From an uncultured Collinsella sp. (lineage in GTDB: Bacteria; Actinomycetota; Coriobacteriia; Coriobacteriales; Coriobacteriaceae), in contig CAAECT010000187.1 in NCBI GenBank assembly GCA_900754435.1, positions 1 through 14,516 of the forward strand: DNA of 14,516 nt, in the 5' to 3' direction. How positions within the stretch are numbered: the first letter of the stretch is position 1; the number at the start of each line of letters is the position of its first letter. The position numbers and the translations under genes were made by a program. Below, piece by piece: positions 6,026 to 13,304 of the stretch. The notes under the pieces were generated by a model that saw only the letters and a program-made list of their open reading frames with translations, had not been told where the DNA came from and searched no databases.

Positions 6026-6904
6026 ATGACGCAAAACAGCGCCCATACGGGCAAACTCTATGTGGTCGGCACGCCCATCGGCAACCTGGGCGACCTGTCC
6101 CCGCGCGTTGGCGAGACCTTTGCCGCTGCCGATGTCATCTGCTGCGAAGACACGCGCGTGACGTCAAAGCTGCTGATGCACCTGGGCATTTCCAAGCCGC
6201 TTGTCCGTTGCGACGAGAATGTGATCGCCAGCCGCGCCGCCGGCCTGGTCGACCGTCTGCTGACGGGGGAGACCCTCGCCTTTGCCTCGGACGCCGGCAT
6301 GCCGAGCGTGTCCGATCCCGGCCAGGCGCTGGTCGAGGCGGCGCGTGAGGCCGATGTGCCCGTCGAAGTTATTCCCGGGCCCTCTGCTTGCGTCACGGCG
6401 CTCGTTTCGTCCGGCATTTCCTGCGAGCATTTTTTCTTCGAGGGCTTTTTGGGTCGAAAGCACGGCGACCGTGTGCGCCGTTTGCAGCGCCTTGCCGTGG
6501 TGCCCGGCGCGCTCATCTTCTACGAGTCTCCACATCGCATCGTGGCGACGCTCGAGGCCGTGGTGGAGGTCTTTCCCCAGCGTGAGGTTGCCGTCTGCCG
6601 CGAGCTCACCAAGCTGCACGAGGAAGTCTTGCGCGGGCCCGCCGCCCAGCTCGCCGAGGAGCTGCGTGCTCGCGGCGAGGTAAAGGGCGAGATTGCGCTG
6701 GTCATCGCGCCGCCGAGCGAGGACGAGGAGGCCGGTATCGTGCCGGTTGGCGCCGTGGCAGCGGATCCCGACGAGGCCCTGCGCGAGGATATCCGCGCCG
6801 CGCTCGAGGAGGGAGAGCCCGCCTCTGCGGTGGCCAAGCGCCTGTCTCAGAAGTATTCGCGCCGCAAGCGCGATGTCTATGCCATGGTGCTCGATATGCA
6901 ATAG
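6026..6904 (+). CDS. rsmI: 16S rRNA (cytidine1402-2'-O)-methyltransferase RsmI
   Basis: A 292-residue protein of the usual length. It belongs to the tetrapyrrole-methylase fold family that methylates the 2'-O of C1402 in the 16S rRNA P-site with S-adenosylmethionine. Recognised motifs: LYVVGTPIGNLGDLSPR (11-27), CCEDTR (39-44), ASDAGMPSVSDPG (87-99), VIPGPSA (115-121), FFFEGFLGRK (136-145), FYESPHRI (165-172) and CRELTKLHEEVLRG (191-204). The C-terminal ~60 residues are acidic then basic, as in many family members. The ATG lies 6 nt after the GH5-like stop, without a strong Shine-Dalgarno of its own, suggesting coupling. metG follows after 69 nt. Confidence 0.96.
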   Translation: MTQNSAHTGKLYVVGTPIGNLGDLSPRVGETFAAADVICCEDTRVTSKLLMHLGISKPLVRCDENVIASRAAGLVDRLLTGETLAFASDAGMPSVSDPGQALVEAAREADVPVEVIPGPSACVTALVSSGISCEHFFFEGFLGRKHGDRVRRLQRLAVVPGALIFYESPHRIVATLEAVVEVFPQREVAVCRELTKLHEEVLRGPAAQLAEELRARGEVKGEIALVIAPPSEDEEAGIVPVGAVAADPDEALREDIRAALEEGEPASAVAKRLSQKYSRRKRDVYAMVLDMQ

Positions 6905-6973
6905 ATGGAGGATATCCAGCCCTTGCGCTAGAATCATCCCCTGTATGCAACGTTTTTCTGGAGGACAAACCCC

Positions 6974-8575
6974 ATGGATCAAAGCAAGCCTTCGTTCTTT
7001 ATCACGACGCCCATCTACTACGTCAACGCCGATCCGCACCTGGGCACGGCTTATTCCACCATCATCGCCGACGTTCAGGCTCGCTATCGCCGCTCCGCCG
7101 GCTATAACGTCAAGTTCCTGACCGGCATGGACGAGCACGGCGAGAAGGTCGCCGAGGCCGCAGCCAAGCACAACATGACGCCGCAGGAGTGGACCGACAG
7201 CCAGGCCCCGCACTTCAAGGAGCTTTGGAGCAAGCTCGAGATTTCCAACGACGACTTCATCCGCACCACCGAGCCGCGCCAGCATCATGCCGTGCAGTAC
7301 CTGTGGGAGCGCATGAAGGAGTCCGGCTACCTGTATAAGGGCAGCTACGACGGTTGGTATTGCGTGCCTGACGAGACCTACTTCACTGATACGCAGGTCC
7401 AGAAGGGCGACGAGGAGTACGGCAGCGTCGGCCAGCACCTGTGCCCCGACTGCCACCGTCCGCTTGAGCGCGTGCAGGAGGAGTCCTACTTCTTTAAGCT
7501 TTCCGCCTTCCAGGACAAGCTGCTCAAGCTCTATGACGAGCACCCCGACTTTGTCGAGCCTGCGTTCCGTATGAATGAGGTACGCAGCTTTGTCGAGGGC
7601 GGCCTCAACGACCTTTCCGTGAGCCGTACGAGCTTTGACTGGGGCATCCAGGTCCCGTTTGACGAGGGTCACGTGACCTACGTGTGGTTCGATGCGCTGC
7701 TCAACTATATGACGGCCGTCGGCTACGGTGTCGACACCGATGAGGCGCGTGCCGAGCTGGCCTATCGCTGGCCCGCGCAGTTCCACATCGTGGGTAAGGA
7801 CATCATCCGCTTCCACTGCGTCATTTGGCCCGCCATGCTCATGGCCATCGGCGAGGCCCTGCCCGAGCACGTCTTTGCCCACGGCTTCCTGACCGTGCGC
7901 AATGCCGAGACCGGCAAGGCCGAGAAGATGTCCAAGAGCCGCGGCAACGCCATCGCTCCGCAGGACGTTATCGACATGCTGGGCGTCGAGGGCTATCGCT
8001 ACTACTTCATGACCGATGTGGTCCCCGGCACCGACGGCGCCATCAGCTTCGACCGCATGGAGCAGGTCTACAACGCCGACCTGGCCAACAGCTGGGGCAA
8101 CCTTATCTCGCGTTCGCTCAACATGAGCGGCAAGTACTTTGACGGTTGCGCGCCCGCCAAGCCCGCATCGTTCGATGCGTTCGACAACCCGTTGGCAAAG
8201 ATCGCCGATGGCCTGGTCGATCGCTACATGGCCAAGATGGACATGCTCGATTATGGTGGAGCCAAGGACGAGGTCATGGAGCTCATCCATGCCGCCAACC
8301 ACTACATCGAGGACTCCGAGCCCTGGGCGCTTGCCAAGGACGAGGCCAAGGCTGACGAGCTGGCGTTTGTGATCTACAACCTGCTCGAGGCCATCCGCAT
8401 TGCCGCTCACCTGCTGATGCCGCTCATGCCCCAGACTTCTGCCGAGGCCCTGCGCCGCCTGTCCTGTGAGAACGAGGCCGCGACCGACGACCTCAAGGGC
8501 ATTTGCGCTTGGGGCCTGCTTGCCGGTGGTCAGCCCGTCGAGAAGGGTGAGCCGCTGTTCCCGCGTCTGGGCTAA
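6974..8575 (+). CDS. metG: Methionyl-tRNA synthetase
   Basis: A 533-residue class I aminoacyl-tRNA synthetase that charges tRNA-Met in the cytoplasm. The N-terminus FFITTPIYYVNADPHLGTAYS carries the HIGH-type motif as HLGT (22-25), followed by TGMDEHGEK. A connective insert contains C130, C157 and C160 (LCPDCHRPLE); the fourth cysteine of a typical zinc knuckle is not obvious, since C130 is in CVPDET. WFDALLNY and the class I KMSKS loop (318-322, AEKMSKSRGN) follow, then the helical anticodon-binding domain. There is no C-terminal EMAPII-like tRNA-binding extension, so this is the short form. The start has CTGGAGGA upstream. A TAGAAT at 6929-6934 may be a -10 in the 69-nt gap after rsmI. A hairpin terminator follows. 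Confidence 0.97.
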   Translation: MDQSKPSFFITTPIYYVNADPHLGTAYSTIIADVQARYRRSAGYNVKFLTGMDEHGEKVAEAAAKHNMTPQEWTDSQAPHFKELWSKLEISNDDFIRTTEPRQHHAVQYLWERMKESGYLYKGSYDGWYCVPDETYFTDTQVQKGDEEYGSVGQHLCPDCHRPLERVQEESYFFKLSAFQDKLLKLYDEHPDFVEPAFRMNEVRSFVEGGLNDLSVSRTSFDWGIQVPFDEGHVTYVWFDALLNYMTAVGYGVDTDEARAELAYRWPAQFHIVGKDIIRFHCVIWPAMLMAIGEALPEHVFAHGFLTVRNAETGKAEKMSKSRGNAIAPQDVIDMLGVEGYRYYFMTDVVPGTDGAISFDRMEQVYNADLANSWGNLISRSLNMSGKYFDGCAPAKPASFDAFDNPLAKIADGLVDRYMAKMDMLDYGGAKDEVMELIHAANHYIEDSEPWALAKDEAKADELAFVIYNLLEAIRIAAHLLMPLMPQTSAEALRRLSCENEAATDDLKGICAWGLLAGGQPVEKGEPLFPRLG

Positions 8576-8614
8576 GACGTAGCGCGCCATATCGGCAATT
8601 TGCTGTTTAGATGT

Positions 8615-8650
8615 AAGGGCATGGCCGCAACGGTCCATGCCCTTTCGTTT
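8615..8650 (+). terminator. Intrinsic terminator after metG
   Basis: A 10-bp stem AAGGGCATGG / CCATGCCCTT (8615-8624 with 8635-8644), extended by an inner CCG-CAA-CGG, followed by a weak T-rich run (TTTCGTTT). It separates metG from rsmA. Confidence 0.75.
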
Positions 8651-8682
8651 CAAGACGCCGCCATCATGCTAAGGAGGCAACT

Positions 8683-9543
8683 ATGACAACTTCGCCTTTG
8701 GCAAACCCCACGGCAACAAGGGAGCTGCTAGAGGAGTTTGGCCTTGCGACCAAGCATCGCCTGGGCCAGAACTTCCTGATCGACAACCATGTGATCGAAC
8801 GTATCTGTGAGCTCGCTGAGCTTGCGGGCGATGAGCGCGTGCTCGAGGTTGGCCCGGGCGTTGGCACGCTCACGCTTGCGCTGCTGCAGGAGGCGGCGTG
8901 CGTCACGTCGATCGAGGCCGATCCCGAGCTCGAGCCGGTGCTCGATGCTCACGCCGCCGACTATGCCAACTTCCGCTTTATCATGGGCGACGCGCTTAAG
9001 GTGGGCCCGGAGCAGATTGAGCAGGCCGCCGGCGGCGAGCCCACGGTATTTGTCGCGAACTTGCCCTATAACGTGGCGGCGACAATCATCCTGCAGTTCT
9101 TCCAGACGATGCCCGCGCTCAAGCGCGCCGTCGTCATGGTGCAAAAGGAGGTTGCCGATCGCATTGCCGCAGTGCCGGGCAACAAGACCTATGGCGGCTA
9201 TACGGCAAAGCTCGGCCTGTATGCGCAGGTGACGGGTCGCTTTGAGGTGCCGCCGCGTTGCTTTATGCCGGCGCCGCACGTGGACTCGGCCGTCGTGCGT
9301 ATCGACCGTGTTGACGGCGTGTTCCCCGAAGGACTCGATCGCGAATTTGTGGCCCGCGTGATTGATGCTGCATTTGCTCAGCGTCGCAAGACCATCCGCA
9401 ATTCCATGAGCGCCAACGGTTTTGCCAAGGACGTGCTCGATGCCGCTTTTGAGGTTTGCGGTATCGCACCCACCACGCGCGCCGAGACGCTCGATGTTGC
9501 CGACTTTGTCCGTCTGGCCCGGGAGCTAATCCATGATGCCTAA
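8683..9543 (+). CDS. rsmA: 16S rRNA adenine-N6,N6 dimethyltransferase RsmA (KsgA)
   Basis: A 286-residue Rossmann-fold methyltransferase that dimethylates A1518 and A1519 in helix 45 of 16S rRNA during late 30S assembly. The start has AAGGAGG six bases upstream. Motifs: HRLGQNFL (25-32), the SAM-binding EVGPGVGTLT (55-64), IEAD (77-80), GDAL (102-105), catalytic NLPYNV (126-131), PPRCFMPAPHVDSAV (190-204), and AFAQRRKTIRNS near the C-terminal domain. Length and motif order are normal. It overlaps the TatD-family gene by 11 nt, so the two are probably translated together. Confidence 0.97.
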   Translation: MTTSPLANPTATRELLEEFGLATKHRLGQNFLIDNHVIERICELAELAGDERVLEVGPGVGTLTLALLQEAACVTSIEADPELEPVLDAHAADYANFRFIMGDALKVGPEQIEQAAGGEPTVFVANLPYNVAATIILQFFQTMPALKRAVVMVQKEVADRIAAVPGNKTYGGYTAKLGLYAQVTGRFEVPPRCFMPAPHVDSAVVRIDRVDGVFPEGLDREFVARVIDAAFAQRRKTIRNSMSANGFAKDVLDAAFEVCGIAPTTRAETLDVADFVRLARELIHDA

Positions 9544-10450
9544 TGCCGAACGCGTGACGTTTACCAAGAAAAAGAAGACGGTTGCTTGTCCCGTGCCCTT
9601 GGCGCCGCTTGCCGACACGCATGCACATCTGCTTTCGTTTTGGGGCAAGGATGTGCCCGAGACGCTCCTGCGTGCCAAAGCCGCGGGCGTCGACCTGTTG
9701 GTGACGATGTTCGACCCCATTGCCGACAAGCGCAGCGTGGCGGACTATAGCGACTGGCTGGTGCGCGAGATTCTTCCGATGCAGGATATCCCGCAGATCA
9801 AGTATCTTGCCGGCGTGCATCCGTATGGCGCGCCGGACTATACCGACGACGTTCATGCACAGGTCGTTGCCGCACTTGATGACCCCTTATGCGCCGGTAT
9901 TGGCGAAATCGGCCTGGACTATCACATGGACTATGACGACGATGTCGCGCCGGCGCCTCATGACGTGCAGATTGATTGCATGGCGCGTCAGCTCGAAGTT
10001 GCCGTGCACCGCAATGTGCCGGTGGAGCTGCATCTGCGGCACGAGGACTCGGATGGGGAGCGCACCTCGCACGTGGATGCGTACAACGTGCTACGCGAGG
10101 TGGGTGTGCCTCAGGCCGGTTGCGTGCTGCACTGCTTTGGCGAGGATCGAGCCACGATGGAGCGCTTTGTGGGTTTGGGCTGCTATATCGCCTATGGTGG
10201 TGCGGCCACCTTTAAGCGTAACGATGACGTGCGCGAGGCGTTTGCGGCAACTCCGCTCGATCGCATTTTGTTTGAGACGGATTGCCCGTATATGGCGCCG
10301 GAGCCCATTCGTGGTCTTGAGTGCGAGCCGGCAATGATTTCTATCACGGCAAACACGCTGGTCAACGACCGTGTCGATCGTACCGGTGAGGATGCTGAGA
10401 CGATTGCGCAGGCCGCTTGGGAAAATGCTCGCCAACTTTTTCAAAAATAG
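9533..10450 (+). CDS. TatD-family metal-dependent hydrolase (DNase)
   Basis: A 305-residue amidohydrolase-fold protein. The start at 9533 has GGGAG (9521-9525) 7 nt upstream; the next codon is also ATG. It overlaps rsmA by 11 nt. The TatD metal-site pattern is complete: DTHAH (28-32, the HxH motif), GVHPY, GIGEIGLDYH (metal-bridging Glu), PVELHLRH (His), VLHCFGED (His) and LFETDCPYMAPEP (Asp). TatD proteins are cytoplasmic Mg-dependent 3'-5' exonucleases linked to DNA repair and quality control, and often neighbour metG or rsmA. The N-terminus carries an unusual basic stretch, TKKKKT (10-15). Subfamily (TatD, YcfH or YjjV type) is not decidable by eye. Confidence 0.92.
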   Translation: MMPNAERVTFTKKKKTVACPVPLAPLADTHAHLLSFWGKDVPETLLRAKAAGVDLLVTMFDPIADKRSVADYSDWLVREILPMQDIPQIKYLAGVHPYGAPDYTDDVHAQVVAALDDPLCAGIGEIGLDYHMDYDDDVAPAPHDVQIDCMARQLEVAVHRNVPVELHLRHEDSDGERTSHVDAYNVLREVGVPQAGCVLHCFGEDRATMERFVGLGCYIAYGGAATFKRNDDVREAFAATPLDRILFETDCPYMAPEPIRGLECEPAMISITANTLVNDRVDRTGEDAETIAQAAWENARQLFQK

Positions 10451-10453
10451 TTC

Positions 10454-10482
10454 TTGCGTTCGCGGTGGCGCTCCGTTATTCT
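10454..10482 (+). promoter_or_regulatory. Promoter of tRNA-Leu
   Basis: TTGCGT (10454-10459), a 17-nt spacer and TATTCT (10477-10482) lie directly upstream of tRNA-Leu, starting just after the TatD-family stop codon. Confidence 0.65.
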
Positions 10483-10493
10483 AATTCCTGCAC

Positions 10494-10580
10494 GCGGGCG
10501 TGGCGGAATTGGCAGACGCGTACGGTTCAGGTCCGTATGGGGGCAACCCCATGAAGGTTCAAGTCCTTTCGCCCGCACCA
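10494..10580 (+). tRNA. tRNA-Leu (anticodon CAG)
   Basis: A class II tRNA. Acceptor GCGGGCG pairs fully with CGCCCGC. The D-arm is GCGGAATTGGCAGACGC. The anticodon arm TACGG-TTCAGGT-CCGTA gives anticodon CAG, reading CUG. The long variable arm has a GGGG-GCAA-CCCC hairpin, then the T-arm with TTCAAGT loop. Discriminator A is followed by an encoded CCA (10578-10580), unlike the tRNA-Phe gene. It is flanked by its own promoter and terminator. Confidence 0.95.
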
Positions 10581-10591
10581 TTGAATGAAAG

Positions 10592-10616
10592 AGCTCCCAG
10601 CAATGGGGGCTTTTTT
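10592..10616 (+). terminator. Intrinsic terminator of tRNA-Leu
   Basis: AGCTCCCA-GCAA-TGGGGGCT forms an 8-bp stem with one U-G pair and a GCAA loop, followed by a run of six T. It is duplicated 189 bp downstream. Confidence 0.88.
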
Positions 10617-10634
10617 GTTATGGGCCCATCGCGG

Positions 10635-10646
10635 GGACTTGAACCT
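10635..10646 (-). repeat. Inverted copy of the tRNA-Leu T-arm
   Basis: GGACTTGAACCT is the exact reverse complement of the tRNA-Leu T-arm (10555-10566), at the same place in the cassette as the inverted T-arm behind tRNA-Phe. Confidence 0.8.
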
Positions 10647-10780
10647 GCGAAAGAGCGAGCGTTAAGAAAACGCGGAGCGTTTTTAGCGAGCTGGCGAGGA
10701 CGCCGGCAGGCGGCCGAAGCCGGTGCGGATCCGCGAAGCGGATACGCGGACGTCCTTTCGCCCACACCATTGATTGAAAG

Positions 10781-10804
10781 AGCTCCCAGCAATGGGAGCT
10801 TTTT
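10781..10804 (+). terminator. Duplicate terminator closing the tRNA-Leu-distal repeat
   Basis: AGCTCCCA-GCAA-TGGGAGCT then TTTT. It differs from the first terminator by a change that replaces the U-G pair with U-A, so the stem is perfect. Confidence 0.8.
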
Positions 10805-10885
10805 GTTATGGGCCTCTTGTTGATGTCACGTTGCTGCTTCGTGCGGGTATCCTAATGCCAACGTGTGCCTATCAGAGGAGAGACC

Positions 10886-11824
10886 ATGCTGTTGTCCGGT
10901 ATCATCGCCGCCCTTACCAGCCTTTTGATTCCCATCATCATCCTGTTGCTGCTGCTTCCCAACGCCTGCTATGTCGTTGAACAACAGCATGCCGTGATCA
11001 TCGAGCGCCTGGGCAAGTTTAACCGCATCGTCAACGCGGGCTTCCACATGAAGGTGCCCGTGATCGACCGCAAGGCCGCCACGGTGAGCCTGCGCACCAT
11101 GAAAAACGGTTTTGGCATCGACGTTAAGACCCAGGACAACGTGACCATCGGCCTTGAGGTCTCTGCTCAGTACCACGTGAGCTATGACATGGGCGCCGGC
11201 CCGGCAGATTCGGGTATCTACAAGAGCTACTACATGCTGCAGGAGCCCGTCGACCAGATGCGTGACTTCATCACCGACGCCCTGCGCTCTTCGATCCCCG
11301 TCTACACACTCGATGAGGTCTTTGCCAAGAAGGATGACATCGCCAAGGATGTCAACGCTACCGTTTCCGAGCAGATGGCCGCCTACGGCTTCACCCTCGT
11401 GTCGACGCTCATCACCAAAATCGCACTGCCGACCGAGGTTGAGAACTCCATGAACGACATCAACGCTGCCCAGCGCAAGCGCGCTGCGGCACAGGAGCTC
11501 GCTGAGGCCGACCGCATCAAGCGCGTCACCGAGGCGACCGCCGAGGCTGAGGCTATGGAAAAGGCGGGCGAGGGCATCGCCAACCAGCGCAAGGCCATCG
11601 CGCTGGGTATCAAAGATTCGCTCGAGATCATCCAAGAGACGGGTGTCGGCAATGACGAGGCCAACCAACTGTTCATGTTTACGCAGTGGTCCGAGATGAT
11701 GACGGAGTTCGCTCGCACGGGTAAAACCTCGACGGTCGTGCTGCCGAGCGACTTTTCGCAGTCGGCCTCTATGTTCGAGCAGATGCTGGCTGCCGGTAAG
11801 GTTCAGAACGAGTCAAAGGAGTAG
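10886..11824 (+). CDS. SPFH/band 7 (stomatin/prohibitin-like) membrane protein
   Basis: A 312-residue protein. The ATG at 10886 follows GAGGAGAG (10875-10882); an in-frame GTG at 10865 is a worse start. An N-terminal helix (about 5-24, LIPIIILLLLLP) anchors it in the cytoplasmic membrane. The SPFH domain follows: CYVVEQQHAVIIERLGKF, NAGFHMKVPVID, then VKTQDNVTIGLEVSAQYHV and an AKDVNATVSEQMAAYGFTL segment. An Ala/Glu-rich coiled coil (AAAQELAEADRIKRVTEATAEAEAME) comes next, then a C-terminal tail. These proteins oligomerise into membrane scaffolds or microdomains; the sub-branch resembles HflC/stomatin or plant HIR proteins. Partners cannot be told from sequence. rlmH begins 6 nt after the stop. 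Confidence 0.9.
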   Translation: MLLSGIIAALTSLLIPIIILLLLLPNACYVVEQQHAVIIERLGKFNRIVNAGFHMKVPVIDRKAATVSLRTMKNGFGIDVKTQDNVTIGLEVSAQYHVSYDMGAGPADSGIYKSYYMLQEPVDQMRDFITDALRSSIPVYTLDEVFAKKDDIAKDVNATVSEQMAAYGFTLVSTLITKIALPTEVENSMNDINAAQRKRAAAQELAEADRIKRVTEATAEAEAMEKAGEGIANQRKAIALGIKDSLEIIQETGVGNDEANQLFMFTQWSEMMTEFARTGKTSTVVLPSDFSQSASMFEQMLAAGKVQNESKE

Positions 11825-11830
11825 GCACGC

Positions 11831-12301
11831 GTGAAATACACCGTCGTTTGTGTTGGCAAGCTCAAAGAGCGCTTTTGGAAGGACGCGTGCGCTGAGTACA
11901 CCAAGCGCCTAGGCGCCTATGCCAAGGTGGATATCCGCGAGGTGGCCGATATCGACCCGGCTAAGGCGGGTGGCGTGGATGCCGCGCGCGACAGGGAAGG
12001 GGCGGCGATTCTTGCAGCCTTGCCGCCGAGGGCACATGTGATTCTGCTTGCCATCGAGGGCAAGGAGCGCTCGAGCGAGGAGCTCTCGTCAAGGCTCGAC
12101 GATCTTATGCTGCGAGGCAACAGTGATATCGCCTTTGTGATCGGCGGCTCGGATGGCGTGAGCGATGCCGTGCGTGCCCGCGCCGACGAGATGCTCAGCT
12201 TTGGACACATTACCTTGCCGCATAACCTGGCGCGCGTGGTGCTGCTGGAGCAAATCTACCGCGCCTGCAAGATCAGCCGTGGCGAGCCGTATCACAAATA
12301 G
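11831..12301 (+). CDS. rlmH: 23S rRNA (pseudouridine1915-N3)-methyltransferase RlmH
   Basis: A 156-residue SPOUT-fold methyltransferase of normal length. It methylates N3 of pseudouridine 1915 in helix 69 of 23S rRNA, on assembled 70S ribosomes. Motifs: N-terminal YTVVCVGKLKERFW (3-16), LLAIEGKERSSEELS (72-86), the knotted SAM site AFVIGGSDGVSD (101-112), FGHITLPHNLARVVLLEQIYRA (124-145) and the C-terminal YHK. The start is GTG, with AAAGGAG (11815-11821) lying inside the end of the SPFH gene, so translation is probably coupled to it. Confidence 0.96.
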   Translation: MKYTVVCVGKLKERFWKDACAEYTKRLGAYAKVDIREVADIDPAKAGGVDAARDREGAAILAALPPRAHVILLAIEGKERSSEELSSRLDDLMLRGNSDIAFVIGGSDGVSDAVRARADEMLSFGHITLPHNLARVVLLEQIYRACKISRGEPYHK

Positions 12302-12374
12302 GTCGGCAATACGAAACAATGGCGTGGGACAATAGCTTTCGTTTTGAAGAGCGTGTCTGAGAGGACTATGAGAT

Positions 12375-13145
12375 ATGAAGATTGGATTTGTCGGTTTTGG
12401 CAATATGGCGAGCGCTATGGCCGATGGCTGGATCGCTGCCGGTGTAGCTGCGAGCGACATGTGCGCCTGCGCGGGTCGCTACGACGCACTGGTTGAGCGC
12501 TGCGAGGCACGCGGCATGGTCGCCTGCCACGATGCCGCCGAGGTTGTCGCCGCATCCGATATCGTGGTCGCTGCGGTCAAACCGTACATGATCGAGAAGA
12601 TATTCGCCCCGCTCAAGGATGCTCTTGCCAAAAAGGTCGTTCTGTCGGTTGCCTGGACCTGGGACGGTGCCAAGTGGGAGCAGGTCCTGCCGGGCGTCGC
12701 GCATATCTCGACGGTGCCCAACACACCGGTTTCGGTGGGCGAGGGCGTCATCGCTTGTGAGAAGGCTTCCACGCTTAGTGATGAGCAGAGCACAGTGGTG
12801 CTTGATCTGCTTGGCAAGCTCGGTGCGGTGGTCGAGCTCGATACGAGCCTGCTGTTTGTGGGCGGCACGGTGGGTGGTTGCGCTCCGGCATTTGTCGCTA
12901 TGGCAATCGAGGCCCTGAGCGATGCGGCGGTCAAGCACGGTATCCCGCGTGCCGATGCCTATCGCATTGTGAGCCAGATGGTGCTGGGTACGGCAAAGCT
13001 GCAGCTTGCAACTGGCCAGCATCCTGCGGCGATGAAGGATGCCGTATGCTCGCCCGGTGGTGCCACCATCAAGGGCGTCGTTGCGCTCGAGGACGCCGGC
13101 ATGCGCAGCGCCCTGGTCAAGGCAATCGACGCAACTCTCCAGTAA
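12375..13145 (+). CDS. proC: Pyrroline-5-carboxylate reductase
   Basis: A 256-residue NAD(P)H-dependent enzyme for the last step of proline synthesis. The N-terminal Rossmann motif is IGFVGFGNMASAMADGW (3-19). VVAAVKP (64-70), STVPNTP (112-118), GGTVGGCAPAFVAMAIEAL (163-181) and the C-terminal HPAAMKDAVCSPGGATIKG (216-234) are the family hallmarks, the last including the substrate-binding SPGG-T motif. MPNTP is here VPNTP. The start follows GAGAGGAC. No other proline genes are in the window. The stop codon is immediately followed by a terminator and a nested inverted-repeat element. Confidence 0.94.
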   Translation: MKIGFVGFGNMASAMADGWIAAGVAASDMCACAGRYDALVERCEARGMVACHDAAEVVAASDIVVAAVKPYMIEKIFAPLKDALAKKVVLSVAWTWDGAKWEQVLPGVAHISTVPNTPVSVGEGVIACEKASTLSDEQSTVVLDLLGKLGAVVELDTSLLFVGGTVGGCAPAFVAMAIEALSDAAVKHGIPRADAYRIVSQMVLGTAKLQLATGQHPAAMKDAVCSPGGATIKGVVALEDAGMRSALVKAIDATLQ

Positions 13146-13185
13146 AACCTGCCATTTAGGGACAGGTTTATTTTGGCAGGTTTTT
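13144..13185 (+). terminator. Terminator after proC, part of the inverted-repeat element
   Basis: AAAACCTGCCA (13144-13154) pairs with TGGCAGGTTTT (13174-13184) around a 19-nt loop, and the stem runs into a T-rich tail. It overlaps the last bases of the proC stop. Confidence 0.6.
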
Positions 13186-13304
13186 CCTGCGGTTTTGTCC
13201 TTTTAGTGAAAAGCGCCCCGCAACTGGCTCAATTCCAGTTGCGGGGCGCTTGCGTTTGCCCAGATAAAACAGACCAAAATAAACCTGTCCCTTTTTGGCA
13301 GGTT
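13146..13304. repeat. Nested inverted-repeat element (MITE/REP-like)
   Basis: Two 31-bp arms (13146-13176 and 13274-13304) are inverted copies, 28 of 31 positions matching; the three differences are a TTT to AAA block. Both arms contain GGGACAGGTTTATTTTGG or its complement. Near the centre is a perfect 17-bp hairpin (13211-13227 with 13235-13251, loop CTCAATT), flanked by A/T-rich arms. The element fills the space between convergent proC and the minus-strand small gene, whose stop codon overlaps its right edge. No transposase is encoded. Similar GGGACAGGTTTATTTT motifs are, from memory, widespread intergenic repeats, possibly mobilised by REP-associated transposases; that link is inference. 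Confidence 0.75.
13207..13251 (-). terminator. Central 17-bp hairpin, probable minus-strand terminator
   Basis: The perfect hairpin starting AAGCGCCCCGCAACTGG is followed, on the minus strand, by TTTTC, giving a reasonable intrinsic terminator for the small membrane-protein gene. On the plus strand no T-run follows. Confidence 0.6.

Larger units (their letters stand above)
10563..10804 (+). repeat. tRNA-Leu-distal repeat cassette, 189-bp period
   Basis: The 3' end of tRNA-Leu and its terminator (from 10563) recur from 10752 at a period of 189 bp, including GTCCTTTCGCCC, the ACCA end, the GAAAGAGCTCCCAGCAATGGG hairpin region and the following TTATGGGCC. Between the copies lie an inverted T-arm (10635-10646) and hairpins AAAACGC-GGA-GCGTTTT (10667-10683), CGGC-CGAA-GCCG (10711-10722) and ATCCGC-GAA-GCGGAT (10729-10743). 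The layout matches the cassette behind tRNA-Phe element by element, but stem sequences differ. The second copy is not a full tRNA: it lacks the acceptor 5' strand, D-arm and anticodon arm. Confidence 0.85.

Noticed and set aside
6164..8653. An 829-codon open frame on the minus strand opposite rsmI and metG
   Set aside because: It is antisense to two well-recognised genes and its translation shows no motif, only the Leu/Val/Gly/His bias expected from reading GC-rich codons backwards.
10752..10769. A second tRNA-Leu gene in the distal copy
   Set aside because: Only the 3' acceptor strand and part of the T-arm are repeated; D-arm, anticodon arm and 5' acceptor strand are missing.
10500..10823. 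A 107-codon open frame over tRNA-Leu and its distal repeat
   Set aside because: It translates the tRNA itself and two terminator hairpins; no real start signals.
10826..11668. A 280-codon minus-strand frame opposite the SPFH gene
   Set aside because: Shadow of a convincing SPFH protein on the plus strand; no homology pattern visible.
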